A stretch of 64,000 nt of DNA. Source: Polaribacter marinus (GTDB lineage Bacteria; Bacteroidota; Bacteroidia; Flavobacteriales; Flavobacteriaceae). A program made the translations under genes and the position numbers. Under the pieces are notes generated by a model that searched no databases, was not told the origin of the DNA, and saw only the letters and a program-made list of their open reading frames with translations. Shown piece after piece: positions 27,113-36,014 of this stretch. The stretch covers positions 1 to 64,000 of the forward strand of contig NZ_JAKQYM010000005.1 in assembly GCF_022662535.1 (NCBI RefSeq). Reading direction: 5' to 3'. Each line of letters begins with the position of its first letter. Within the stretch, counting starts at the first letter, position 1.

Positions 27113-27276
27113 TATTAAAAACGACTTTCTTTGACTTTGATTTGTATTGCAAAGTATAAAATAGACAATGTTTGTTTTGCAAATTGAATTTGCAGCAAAG
27201 GTATTTATGTTTGAAATGGTTTTATTTAGGGTTTAAGCCTTTTATTTTTTTATCTTTAAGCATTATTTTTTTACAA

Positions 27277-27756
27277 ATGAAGTATACTCTTATAGAACAT
27301 AGTGCTCATAAACCTACATCTTTGGATTGTAAATACTTTTTACCAAAAGAAGCATTTGCAGATAAGATTGATGTGCTTGTTATTTCCTTTTTTGGTGTAT
27401 ATCCTGATGGATCTTTAGGAAAAGATCATGCAAAGTATATTTCTAAAAAAGCAATTTGTGGCATTATTGATTTTAATCCGGATGTTATCGTTTTAGATTT
27501 TAGAGGGCTTACTTACCGTTGGGGAAATTCTTTATTACGAGTATTTGATGATATTTCTATGTTTAAAGATGGAGGTAATGATGAGGGAGAAGCCAATTTT
27601 CCGATTTTAGTAGTTAGCTCTTCTACCTGTAAAGATGGTTTGCAATCTCTTTTAACACCTGCAAGCAGTACAAGTGTTCCTGATTATCTTTTTGAGGATA
27701 TTGATATAGCTATTAAGACAGCAGCAGAAAGAGGTAAATACTGGTTAGATCATTAA
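27277..27756 (+). CDS. Hypothetical cytosolic protein (159 aa)
   Basis: The open frame extends to an upstream ATG at 27172, but that adds 35 residues of low-complexity hydrophobic sequence. I choose the ATG at 27277 (MKYTLIEHSAHKP) because the compact, charged protein starts there after an A-rich stretch (TTACAAATG). It alternates strands and helices (VLVISFFGVYPDG, VIVLDFRGLTYRWGNSLL), like an alpha/beta fold. I do not recognise it. It is followed two bases later by a small membrane protein gene, which suggests one operon. Confidence 0.65.
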   Translation: MKYTLIEHSAHKPTSLDCKYFLPKEAFADKIDVLVISFFGVYPDGSLGKDHAKYISKKAICGIIDFNPDVIVLDFRGLTYRWGNSLLRVFDDISMFKDGGNDEGEANFPILVVSSSTCKDGLQSLLTPASSTSVPDYLFEDIDIAIKTAAERGKYWLDH

Positions 27757-27758
27757 AA

Positions 27759-28028
27759 ATGATAAAGAAGTATACGATTACAATTGCCATACTGATATTA
27801 ATAAGCAATCTATATTTTATTTATATTACTTTTTGGTTATTATACACTAGAGGGGGTTCTTTTGGAATGGGTAGTCTTCTTTTACCTTATACATTTTTGG
27901 TTCATCTTTTTATAATACCAAGCATCTTGGTTTTAAAAAAGGAAAATCAGAAAAACCCTATTCTACTTTTAATCAATACCGTTGGAATAAGCTATATTCT
28001 ATTCGTTATTTTGTTCTTTTTGCTTTAA
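27759..28028 (+). CDS. Small integral membrane protein (89 aa), unknown
   Basis: An 89-residue protein with three predicted membrane helices (about 6-30, 36-55 and 66-88) and little soluble sequence. The start is two bases after the stop of the previous hypothetical gene, so the two are probably co-expressed. No family is recognised. Confidence 0.6.
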   Translation: MIKKYTITIAILILISNLYFIYITFWLLYTRGGSFGMGSLLLPYTFLVHLFIIPSILVLKKENQKNPILLLINTVGISYILFVILFFLL

Positions 28029-28104
28029 ACAAGTGTTAAAAAAACAGCAAAAATAGTTAGAGATTGCAAAGAGGTTTGATGGTGTACTACTTTAAAAAGT
28101 ATTC

Positions 28105-28112
28105 TATATTTG
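28105..28112 (+). promoter_or_regulatory. -7 element upstream of the dus gene
   Basis: TATATTTG matches TAnnTTTG 17 bases before the ATG. The -33 box is not clear. Confidence 0.45.
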
Positions 28113-28128
28113 CATAAGATTAATCTTC

Positions 28129-29085
28129 ATGAATCAGACACTTTTATCATCTCCTTTACAAGGCTTTACCGATTATAAGTTTAGAAATGCTTTTCATCAT
28201 TTCTTTGGAGGCATAGACACTTTTTATTCTCCATACATTAGGCTTAACGGAAAGTTGGTTATAAAGAACTCTTATCAAAAAGATCTTTTGCCAGAAAACA
28301 ATAGCACCTTAACGGTGATACCTCAAATTATTAGTAATGATGTTGATGAGTTTTTGTTTGTTTCTAAGTACGTAGAAAGTTTAGGCTATAAAGAATTGAA
28401 CTGGAATTTAGGTTGCCCTTACCCTATGGTTACCAAACGAGGGATGGGTTCTGGTTTGATTAGTGATGCAGAAAAGATTAATAGTATTTTGCATAAAGTA
28501 CATAATGAATCTGATATTATTGTTTCTATGAAAATGAGGATGGGTTATGAGAATCCGGAAGAGATTTTGGATGTTTTGCCTATTTTAGATAAGTATCCTT
28601 TAAAAAATATTGCTATTCATGCAAGAATTGGAAAGCAACTGTATAAAGGAGGAACAGATTTAGAAGCTTTTCAAAAATGTTTGGATCATAGCAAACACAA
28701 AATGTATTATAATGGAGACATTACTTCTGTAGCTGCCTTTAAAAAGCTACAAGAACGTTTTAGTACTATAGACCATTGGATGATTGGTAGAGGTTTGATT
28801 GCAGATCCTTTTTTGCCGAGTATGATTAAAGCTGATACGACTACCTATCCTAAGAATAGGTTTGAAATATTTCATGAGTTTCATGACCGTATTTTTGAGG
28901 AATATGATGCTGCTCTTTCTGGCCCCACCCCAATTAAAATGAAGATGCTTGGTTTTTGGGAATACTTTTCTAAAAGTTTTTCTAACCCACAAAAAACCTT
29001 TAAAAAGATTAAAAAAGCAAGTAATGTAAAAGCTTACGGTATTGCTGTTGAAGAAATTTTTAAGGGAGCGAAAAGGAATTCTTAA
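28129..29085 (+). CDS. tRNA-dihydrouridine synthase
   Basis: A 318-residue FMN-dependent TIM-barrel enzyme that reduces uridines in tRNA D-loops. Family signs are the N-terminal SPLQGFTDYKFRNAF, the catalytic cysteine in NLGCPYPMVTKRGMGSGL, MKMRMGY, the histidine region NIAIHARIGKQLYKG and IGRGLIADP. Which D position it modifies cannot be told; the cysteine motif is closest to the DusC-like branch. The short leader suggests its own promoter. Confidence 0.92.
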   Translation: MNQTLLSSPLQGFTDYKFRNAFHHFFGGIDTFYSPYIRLNGKLVIKNSYQKDLLPENNSTLTVIPQIISNDVDEFLFVSKYVESLGYKELNWNLGCPYPMVTKRGMGSGLISDAEKINSILHKVHNESDIIVSMKMRMGYENPEEILDVLPILDKYPLKNIAIHARIGKQLYKGGTDLEAFQKCLDHSKHKMYYNGDITSVAAFKKLQERFSTIDHWMIGRGLIADPFLPSMIKADTTTYPKNRFEIFHEFHDRIFEEYDAALSGPTPIKMKMLGFWEYFSKSFSNPQKTFKKIKKASNVKAYGIAVEEIFKGAKRNS

Positions 29086-29214
29086 AAGAGCTTGGTTTGT
29101 TTGTGGATTTAAAAAGTGATAACTTCGTTACTGGTTGAGCTAGTGAGATATAAGTTGTAGGATTATTAGAAAAGAGGTTCACTTTAAAACCAAAAATTAA
29201 TCAAATATACTTTT

Positions 29215-31182
29215 ATGAAAAGAGCCTATTACTCTAACAAAATACAAGACTTTTTACTAGAACCAGAATCTAGTATATTAGGAAAATTAACAGCTAATCA
29301 TAGTAATAGAACTCTTGAAGAATTACAAATTAATGCTTGGAAGAAACAAATTGATATTTTAAAGGACCAACTTAAAGCCTTTAACGGTAAAATTTATTTT
29401 GAATTTTCGATTCCAAGAATGGGGAAACGAGTAGATAACATAGTAATTATTAATGATGTTGCTTTTATAATTGAATTTAAGGTTGGTGATGGTGGTTATG
29501 AAAAACATGCAATTGATCAAGTAATTGATTATACCATTGACTTAAAGAATTTTCATGAAGGAAGTCACCATATTAAACTCATTCCAATCTTAGTTGCTAC
29601 TAATGCTGTCAATTACACCGAAACAATTACTGATACTATTTCTTATAAAACTGCCGCTAAATCTAACCAATATAACATCTCTAAAACTCTCAAAGACTTT
29701 ATAAATCCTAAAAATCAACCAATCGATATTGCATATTGGGAGAATTCAATTTACAAACCAACACCCACTATTATCGAAGCAGCTCAAGCACTTTACAAAG
29801 GGCATAATGTTCAAGAAATTACTAGATCTGATTCGGGTACTATTAATTTATCGAGAACAGCAGATTGTATTAACTTTATAATAGAAAAATCTAAGTCAAA
29901 TAAAATAAAATCGATTTGTTTTGTAACCGGAGTTCCAGGAGCAGGAAAAACGTTAGCTGGTTTAAATATAGCTGTAGAGAGAATGAAAGCAGATGAAGAT
30001 GAACACGCTGTCTTTTTATCTGGAAATGGACCTCTAGTTGATGTTTTAAGAGAAGCACTAACAAGAGATGAGGTTATAACAGCTAAAGAAAGTGGAAAAA
30101 AAATAACGAAGAAAGAAGCAGCTATAAAAGCAAATGCTTTTATTCAAAATATTCATCATTTTAGAGATGATAATTTATTGTCTAATAAAGCACCAATTGA
30201 AAAAGTTGTTGTTTTTGATGAGGCTCAAAGAGCTTGGACTAAAAATCAAGTTAGTTCTTTCATGAAAAGAAAAAAAGGAGTAGAAGATTTCAATATGTCT
30301 GAGCCAGAATTCTTAATTGATGTAATGAATAGACATTCTGAATGGTGTACAATTGTGTGTTTAATTGGTGGTGGGCAAGAGATAAACACTGGCGAAGCTG
30401 GATTAGGAGAATGGATAGATTCTTTAAATAACCATTTTCCTGACTGGGATATTCATTATTCGAATTTAATTCTAGAAAATAATAATTATATAAAATCCGA
30501 AGAATCTAAAGAATGGCTAATTGAAAAAGGGATTTGTGAAACTGAATTACACCTTGCAGTATCTGTAAGGTCTTTCAGATCTGAGAAATTATCTCTTTTT
30601 ATTCACGAGTTACTAAATGTACAAATAGAAGAATCAAAAAACATTTATTTAGAAATAAAAGAATCATATCCAATTGTTATAACAAGGAACCTTGATAAAG
30701 CGAAACAATGGTTACGAAAAAAAGCAAAAGGAAGTGAAAGAATTGGGCTAATAAGCTCTTCTGGAGCAAGACGATTAAGACCTTTAGGAATTGACGTTAA
30801 AAATGAAATTTCTGCACCAAACTGGTTTTTAAATAATAACCAAGATATTAGATCTTCATACTTTTTAGAAGAAGTAGCTACTGAGTTTGATATTCAAGGA
30901 TTAGAAATTGATTGGGCCTGTGTAGCTTGGGGTGGTAATTTTTATATGAACAATACAGATTGGAAGTACCAAAGTTTTAAAGGAACAAAATGGCAAAATA
31001 TTAATAAGGAAATTGATAAAGAATATCTAAAGAACACATATCGAGTTCTGCTTACACGAGCAAGACAAGGGATGGTATTATTTGTTCCAGAAAGCAGCGA
31101 TATTGACTATACAAGACCAAAGGACTTTTATGACAAAACATTTGAATATTTAAAGAAAATAGGAATAACGGAAATTGAATAA
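29215..31182 (+). CDS. DUF2075 helicase-like protein with N-terminal PD-(D/E)XK nuclease motifs
   Basis: A 655-residue protein. The N-terminal 130 residues show nuclease motifs: Asp74 in KRVDN, Glu87-x-Lys89 in IEFK, then Gln102-xxx-Tyr106, which is the QxxxY of RecB/Cas4-type nucleases. The ATPase part has Walker A GVPGAGKT (239-246), Walker B VVVFDEAQ (331-338) and a late motif YRVLLTRARQGMVLFVP (609-625) typical of superfamily 1 helicases and DUF2075. The combination suggests nucleic-acid cutting coupled to translocation, as in some phage defence or repair proteins. It stands between dus and mscS genes with no restriction or CRISPR partner. Confidence 0.8.
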   Translation: MKRAYYSNKIQDFLLEPESSILGKLTANHSNRTLEELQINAWKKQIDILKDQLKAFNGKIYFEFSIPRMGKRVDNIVIINDVAFIIEFKVGDGGYEKHAIDQVIDYTIDLKNFHEGSHHIKLIPILVATNAVNYTETITDTISYKTAAKSNQYNISKTLKDFINPKNQPIDIAYWENSIYKPTPTIIEAAQALYKGHNVQEITRSDSGTINLSRTADCINFIIEKSKSNKIKSICFVTGVPGAGKTLAGLNIAVERMKADEDEHAVFLSGNGPLVDVLREALTRDEVITAKESGKKITKKEAAIKANAFIQNIHHFRDDNLLSNKAPIEKVVVFDEAQRAWTKNQVSSFMKRKKGVEDFNMSEPEFLIDVMNRHSEWCTIVCLIGGGQEINTGEAGLGEWIDSLNNHFPDWDIHYSNLILENNNYIKSEESKEWLIEKGICETELHLAVSVRSFRSEKLSLFIHELLNVQIEESKNIYLEIKESYPIVITRNLDKAKQWLRKKAKGSERIGLISSSGARRLRPLGIDVKNEISAPNWFLNNNQDIRSSYFLEEVATEFDIQGLEIDWACVAWGGNFYMNNTDWKYQSFKGTKWQNINKEIDKEYLKNTYRVLLTRARQGMVLFVPESSDIDYTRPKDFYDKTFEYLKKIGITEIE

Positions 31183-31196
31183 AAAAGAGCAAAGCA

Positions 31197-32120
31197 ATGA
31201 TAGAAGATTTAAAAAAATGGTTTGTAGATCATCCTACCTCTACTAATATTATTAAATATTTGGTATGGATTGTTTTGGTTTTTGTTTTTATTACTTGGAT
31301 AAGGAGGATATTGAAAAAGAAGCTACCAAACAACAACATCAAATATAAGTCTCAAAAAGGTGTTGAGGTAATTGGTTATGTTTTTGTAATACTAATTACT
31401 GTTTCTTATTTTACCGGAAGTATTAAAGACCTTGGACTTGCCATTGGGTTTCTTACTGCAGGTATTACCATTACTTTGCAAGAAATTATTTTAAGTATTG
31501 CAGGTTCTTTTTACATCTTTCTTGTTAAGGTTTATAAACCTGGAGATAGAATTGAAATTAATGGTATTAAGGGAGATGTAATTGACATTGACAGTATTTA
31601 TACTACCATGATGGAAATTGGCGAATGGGTTTCTAGTGATAATTATAGCGGAAGAATTGTAAAACTAAGTAATGCATTTGTTTTTAAAGGTGCTGTATAT
31701 AATTACTCGAGAGATTTTCCTTTTGTATGGGACGAGTTTAATTTACCAATAAGATATGGATCTGATATTGAATTGGCCAAGTCTATTGTTATTTCTGTTG
31801 CTCAAAAAAACTTAGCCAAATACGTACAAGAGTCTATGGCAGAGTGGAAAAATGTAGTTAAAGAATATTATATAGAAGATGCACAAGTTGACCCTACATT
31901 AGCAATTACAATGACTGATAATTGGGTTCAGCTGAACTTAAGATACATTGTAGATTACAAAAAAAGAAGGTTTACGAAGAACATCTTACATGAAGAGATT
32001 GGGAAAATGATTGAGGAAACAAAAGGAGCTGTAGTTTTGGCTTCTGCTACTTTTGAGATTGTTAAAATTCCGACTGTAAACCTACAAGATAGAAACGGTA
32101 CAGATAAAGACCTTAACTAA
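31197..32120 (+). CDS. Small-conductance mechanosensitive channel, MscS family (short form)
   Basis: A 307-residue membrane protein. There are about three membrane helices in the first 110 residues (IIKYLVWIVLVFVFITWI first), then the MscS pore helix region (LGLAIGFLTAGITITLQEII), the beta domain with VYKPGDRIEINGIKGDVIDI, and a cytosolic C-terminal domain. Such channels release solutes during osmotic downshock. The gene starts 14 bases after the DUF2075 gene, so it may share its transcript, and its 3' end converges with the EEP gene. Confidence 0.85.
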   Translation: MIEDLKKWFVDHPTSTNIIKYLVWIVLVFVFITWIRRILKKKLPNNNIKYKSQKGVEVIGYVFVILITVSYFTGSIKDLGLAIGFLTAGITITLQEIILSIAGSFYIFLVKVYKPGDRIEINGIKGDVIDIDSIYTTMMEIGEWVSSDNYSGRIVKLSNAFVFKGAVYNYSRDFPFVWDEFNLPIRYGSDIELAKSIVISVAQKNLAKYVQESMAEWKNVVKEYYIEDAQVDPTLAITMTDNWVQLNLRYIVDYKKRRFTKNILHEEIGKMIEETKGAVVLASATFEIVKIPTVNLQDRNGTDKDLN

Positions 32121-32158
32121 ATGGGGTTGGGTTTTACAGAATAAAGAACAGTTGTTTT

Positions 32159-33136
32159 TTACTTTAACTTAAACTCCATAAGAATAGGCAAATGATCTGA
32201 GGCTTGTTTGAATTGGTTTAATACTTTACCCGAAACATATTGAATGCTATTCTTTGTATAAAAGATATAATCTATTCTTTCGAAAGGATTTTCTGTATTG
32301 AAGGTATTTGCAGGGTTTTCTTTATTAAAAGCAGCACTACCCACATCTGACATTGCAAACATTTTTTGAACTATAGCCTCTTTATTTCTTGCACTAGAAT
32401 TAAAATCGCCTAACAATATTGTTGGATAATTATCTTTATATTTATTAAAAAGGTTAAGCACTTCTTGAAATTGATTTGCTCTTGTAGCTGTATCGAAAGC
32501 TTCTAAATGAATGTTTATAAGCACTACTTCTTGTTTGTTTATAATTACTTTTACTACTTGTGCTAAACGATCTAAATAAAAAGCATTTCTATGAAAAGGA
32601 GCATCTGCTACTCTAGACAAAACAATTCTTTGATGTTCTTTTAATGGGTATTTGCTAATAATAGATTGCCCAGAAACTACTTTACCAAATTGCATGCTTA
32701 TTGGCCAATAAGGAAAAGGAAGGTAACGCTTGTCCCAATTTACAGCTTGTGCTGTATATTTAAACCCCAGTTTAGCTATTTGATTTTGCTGATTTACATG
32801 ATAACTTCTTGATGCGTTATAATCTATTTCTTGAAAAGCTATAATATCTGGATTTACTTTTTTAGTTTCTGTTAAAACTGTTTGTAAGTTCTTTTCAAAT
32901 AACTCTTTTGGCTTTGGTACAGGAAGGTTGTTTGTCATTCCGCTTAAGTACCCAATATTATAGGTTACTATGCTAAAAATAGAATCGTTTGTTTTTTTAA
33001 GAATCTTATTATTTGTACTTAAAACTTGGTATTGCTTAGCATCTAAAGTTGATGATGAAGCCCAAAAGAAAAATACAATTGCAGCAACAATTAGTAGCAA
33101 TAAAAATTTTACGAAATACTTAAAAAAACTTTTCAT
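32159..33136 (-). CDS. Membrane-anchored endonuclease/exonuclease/phosphatase family protein
   Basis: A 325-residue protein with an N-terminal membrane helix (about 8-27) and a single EEP domain. Catalytic segments visible are FSIVTYNIG (Asn), IAFQEIDYN (Glu, metal), LINIHLEAF (His), ILLGDFNSS (Asp, Asn), ERIDYIF (Asp) and the final SDHLPILM (Asp, His). The set is complete. EEP enzymes cut phosphodiesters in DNA, lipids or nucleotides; the anchor suggests action in the periplasm. It is 11 bases downstream of an mscS gene on the same strand. Confidence 0.87.
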   Translation of the reverse strand: MKSFFKYFVKFLLLLIVAAIVFFFWASSSTLDAKQYQVLSTNNKILKKTNDSIFSIVTYNIGYLSGMTNNLPVPKPKELFEKNLQTVLTETKKVNPDIIAFQEIDYNASRSYHVNQQNQIAKLGFKYTAQAVNWDKRYLPFPYWPISMQFGKVVSGQSIISKYPLKEHQRIVLSRVADAPFHRNAFYLDRLAQVVKVIINKQEVVLINIHLEAFDTATRANQFQEVLNLFNKYKDNYPTILLGDFNSSARNKEAIVQKMFAMSDVGSAAFNKENPANTFNTENPFERIDYIFYTKNSIQYVSGKVLNQFKQASDHLPILMEFKLK

Positions 33137-33147
33137 ATAAATTATTT

Positions 33148-34770
33148 TTATAATTCTGGGTTTTCTTTAGAGAACTCTGAAACCACTTTGTTTATTGATG
33201 CATTTATTTTCTCTGAATCTGTATTGTATTTTGGCTGTAATCCTGTTTTATCTGGAAACTGTTCTATAGTAACCGTTGTAGAAGGGAATGCAAAATCTAC
33301 TCCTAATTCTGCTGCTAATTTAACAATTGCAATGTGTAATCTATGTTTAGACGATTGCTCTATGCCCCAGGCTAAACTTTTAAAATAGACGTTTACCATA
33401 ATTAATAAAGCCGAGTCTCCAAAGCCCGTAAATTCTACATTGTAAGAATCTGAACGAGTTTCTGGATGTGCAATTATAATTTCTCTTACCCCTTTAACAA
33501 AAGCCTCTATTAACTCTGGAGGTGTATCGTAACGCAAACCTAAATTGGTATTGTATCTTCTAAACAAACGTAAACCTTTGTTATTGATCACAATTTCTGA
33601 CAACCTGCTATTAGGGATTTGATAAACAGATGTATCAGCAGCACGAACTCTAGTTGATCTAAAGCCCACTTTTTCTACGGTACCTACTACTTCTCCTGCT
33701 TCTATCCAATCTTCTATATGAAAAGGTTTGTCTAGAAAAATCATAATAGTACCTATTAAGTTTTTTACCGTGTCTTGAGAGGCTAATGCAAAAGCTAAAC
33801 CACCAATAGTTGCTCCTGCTAATAAGGTTGTTGTATTTACTCCAAAAAGGGTTAGTAATTTTAACAAACCTGCCACTAAAACTAAGCCTGTAAAAAAACT
33901 ATGTAATATGGGCACTAACTGATCATCTAATCTACCATGAGTTTTTTCTGTGTACTCAGAGTAAATTTTCATAACTACTTGTACTAGTTTTAGGAAAACG
34001 TAAATCCAAAAAACCGTTTCTGCTATGTTTAATGCTAAAAACACCCAAGTATTTACTTCTAAACTAAATTGAAGCGAAGGAAAAACCTTGTCTACAAAAG
34101 TTGCTGTTGCTAACAAACTTATAGGATGTGCTAACTTTTTAAGAACTTTGTTTACTTCTAAATTGGTGTTTCTAGTTATTTGATGCTGAACTTTTCTTAA
34201 AATAAAAAAAGCAATTCTTTTTACTATTAAGAAAATTATATATCCTAAAATTAAGGTTATTAATAAACCAATAAGCTGCCACAACTCTATTCCAAAGAAA
34301 TTTTTATGTCCAGAAACAGGAATTATTTTTTGTAGTTTTTGTACATACCAAGGAAAAACATCTTTATATAAAGTTTCTATTTTGGCTACTGTTTCTGCAG
34401 AATAGTACCATTTATCGTCTATCTTTTCTACATAAATATCTGGCATTCTTTCTGGAAATAGCACATATCTAAAATAAGACGAATACCCAATTGTGTCTTT
34501 GTAGTTTTGGTTTGTAGGAATTTTGTTAACATCTACATATAAACCCTTACCATCTAAAACTTGTTTAATTTTAATTGCTTTTTCTATCGCTTCTTTTTCT
34601 GGAAGGCCAAAAATTGTTTTAGCCGCTTTTTTAGGTTGGTAAGAATCGGATTGTAAAAAGTACAAATGAGTGTATATAGCCGCATGAGGATTGCTTAAAT
34701 CTACTCTAATACTATCTTGAGCTTTTGCAAAAAGCGGAAGTAAGAAAACAAGGATAAGAATTTTTTTCAT
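33148..34770 (-). CDS. MscS family channel with exported N-terminal domain (long form)
   Basis: A 540-residue protein. A signal-like start (MKKILILVFLLPLFAKAQ) precedes an N-terminal extracytoplasmic region (about 20-155), then several helices (about 165-345). The MscS core follows, with TTLLAGATIGGLAFALASQD as pore helix and IEDWIEAGEVVGTVEKVG in the beta domain. It ends in a cytosolic cage domain and charged tail. It is likely an osmotic safety valve with a sensor domain. This is the second MscS-type gene within 3 kb; the two differ in length and are on opposite strands. Confidence 0.88.
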   Translation of the reverse strand: MKKILILVFLLPLFAKAQDSIRVDLSNPHAAIYTHLYFLQSDSYQPKKAAKTIFGLPEKEAIEKAIKIKQVLDGKGLYVDVNKIPTNQNYKDTIGYSSYFRYVLFPERMPDIYVEKIDDKWYYSAETVAKIETLYKDVFPWYVQKLQKIIPVSGHKNFFGIELWQLIGLLITLILGYIIFLIVKRIAFFILRKVQHQITRNTNLEVNKVLKKLAHPISLLATATFVDKVFPSLQFSLEVNTWVFLALNIAETVFWIYVFLKLVQVVMKIYSEYTEKTHGRLDDQLVPILHSFFTGLVLVAGLLKLLTLFGVNTTTLLAGATIGGLAFALASQDTVKNLIGTIMIFLDKPFHIEDWIEAGEVVGTVEKVGFRSTRVRAADTSVYQIPNSRLSEIVINNKGLRLFRRYNTNLGLRYDTPPELIEAFVKGVREIIIAHPETRSDSYNVEFTGFGDSALLIMVNVYFKSLAWGIEQSSKHRLHIAIVKLAAELGVDFAFPSTTVTIEQFPDKTGLQPKYNTDSEKINASINKVVSEFSKENPEL

Positions 34771-34874
34771 GTTTCAATTTTGTTAAACCATTGTTAAATA
34801 GAGATGCAAATTTAAACCTTTTATAATTTATTTGGTCAAAGAAGTGAAAATAACAATTTAAACAAAACAGAAAA

Positions 34875-35314
34875 ATGAAAAAATTAGCAAGCATTTTAGT
34901 TCTAGTATTTGCTTTTACTATAACTACACAAGCACAGAAAAAAAGAAAGCAAAAAAGACCACAATTTACAACAGAGCAACAAGTTGATTTAGCTGTAAAA
35001 AAAATGACGTTAGATTTAGATTTAACAGATGCTCAGCAACGTAAAATTAGACCTTTAATTAATGCACAGATTGCTGATAGAAAAGCAGCAATGGAAAAAA
35101 GAAAAAACCTACTTCTGATGAAGTTTTTGCAATGAGAAGCAAGCAATTAGACAAACAAATTGAAATGAAAAATAAGATGAAAAACATCTTAAATGAAGAG
35201 CAATTTGCGAAGTTTGAAAAAATGGAGAAAAAAAGAAAAATGATGGCTGCCAAAAAAATGAAGCAGGGAAAAGGAAAGAGAAAAAATAAAAAAATGCATT
35301 ATAAAGGCAAATAA
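34875..35314 (+). pseudogene. Small exported Lys-rich helical protein, interrupted by a frameshift
   Basis: The first frame (86 codons, to 35135) begins with a signal peptide ending ITTQAQ and a helical repeat region of the Spy/DUF4890 kind (LDLTDAQQRKIRPLINAQI). It goes out of frame at AGAAAAAACC (35100-35109). In the -1 frame the reading continues PTSDEVFAMRSKQLDKQ and ends at 35314 with a basic tail (KGKRKNKKMHYKGK). Joined, the protein is about 146 residues, a sensible length. The break lies at A-AAA-AAC, a -1 slippery heptamer, so programmed frameshifting, real mutation and a homopolymer assembly error are all possible. A terminator follows the second frame. Confidence 0.7.
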
Positions 35315-35359
35315 TAAAAAATCAATAAAATTTTTTGGTTGATTATTTTATTGATATTT

Positions 35360-35391
35360 CCCGATTTCTTAATTGAAATCGGGTTTTTTTA
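35360..35391 (+). terminator. Terminator
   Basis: CCCGATTTC/GAAATCGGG with loop TTAATT and seven T, 46 bases after the frameshifted gene. Confidence 0.9.
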
Positions 35392-35407
35392 TTTTAAGCA
35401 GAAATTT

Positions 35408-35486
35408 GCGTTAGGGATTGAACGGTTTGTTTGAGCTCTTTTTTGTTTTTACAAAAAAAGCGAGTAGTGAAAGCCCGTTAAAACGC
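35408..35486. repeat. Long imperfect inverted repeat, REP-like
   Basis: Nested arms GCGTT...AACGC (35408-35412, 35482-35486) and AACGG...CCGTT (35421-35425, 35475-35479) enclose a TTTTTTGT/ACAAAAAA hairpin and the phrase GCGAGTAGTGAAAGCCCG. From memory, similar sequence is dispersed in flavobacterial genomes. It ends 8 bases before the carbonic anhydrase stop. Confidence 0.5.
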
Positions 35487-35493
35487 CCAAATA

Positions 35494-36009
35494 TTACTCT
35501 TTAAACCAACTGGAATATTTTACGTAATTGTTGGCAATTCTATCTATTTCTCCAGAAATTAATTCTTGCGAAATATCTTTTACTTTTTTAGCAGGAACAC
35601 CTGCATAAATGCTACCACTTTGTACATGTGTATTTTTGGTTACTACTGCACCAGCTGCAATTATAGAGTTAGATTCTATAATACAATCGTCCATTATTAT
35701 AGAGCCCATGCCTACTAAGACGTTATCGTGAATTGTACAACCGTGTACAATGGCATTATGACCAATAGAAACGTTATTGCCAATTGTTGTTGGTGATTTT
35801 TGATACGTTGCATGTATTACTGCACCATCTTGAATGTTTACTTTATTTCCCATTTTAATAAAATGTACATCGCCCCGAATTACAGCATTGTACCAAATTG
35901 AACATTCTTTACCCAAAGAAACTTCTCCTAAAATTGTGGCGTTTTCTGCTACGAAACAATCTTCTGGGATTTGTGGATGTTTTCCGTTTACAGCTTTAAT
36001 GATTGGCAT
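35494..36009 (-). CDS. Gamma-class carbonic anhydrase family protein
   Basis: A 171-residue left-handed beta-helix trimer protein. Hexapeptide repeats run from about 20 to 130. The three zinc histidines of the gamma class are His66 (GAVIHA), His84 and His89 (GHNAIVHG). Close relatives (YrdA/PaaY group) often lack strong carbonic anhydrase activity, so the reaction is not certain. It is 5 bases downstream of the LytTR regulator gene on the same strand and probably in the same operon. Confidence 0.87.
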   Translation of the reverse strand: MPIIKAVNGKHPQIPEDCFVAENATILGEVSLGKECSIWYNAVIRGDVHFIKMGNKVNIQDGAVIHATYQKSPTTIGNNVSIGHNAIVHGCTIHDNVLVGMGSIIMDDCIIESNSIIAAGAVVTKNTHVQSGSIYAGVPAKKVKDISQELISGEIDRIANNYVKYSSWFKE

Positions 36010-36014
36010 ATTTT

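Noticed and set aside
27172..27276. N-terminal extension of the hypothetical protein at 27277
   Set aside because: The added 35 residues are low-complexity hydrophobic sequence, and the compact protein with a good leader begins at the ATG of 27277.
29215..32120. Multi-gene defence island around the DUF2075 protein
   Set aside because: The neighbours are a tRNA-modifying enzyme and an osmotic channel. Only a single-gene candidate remains.
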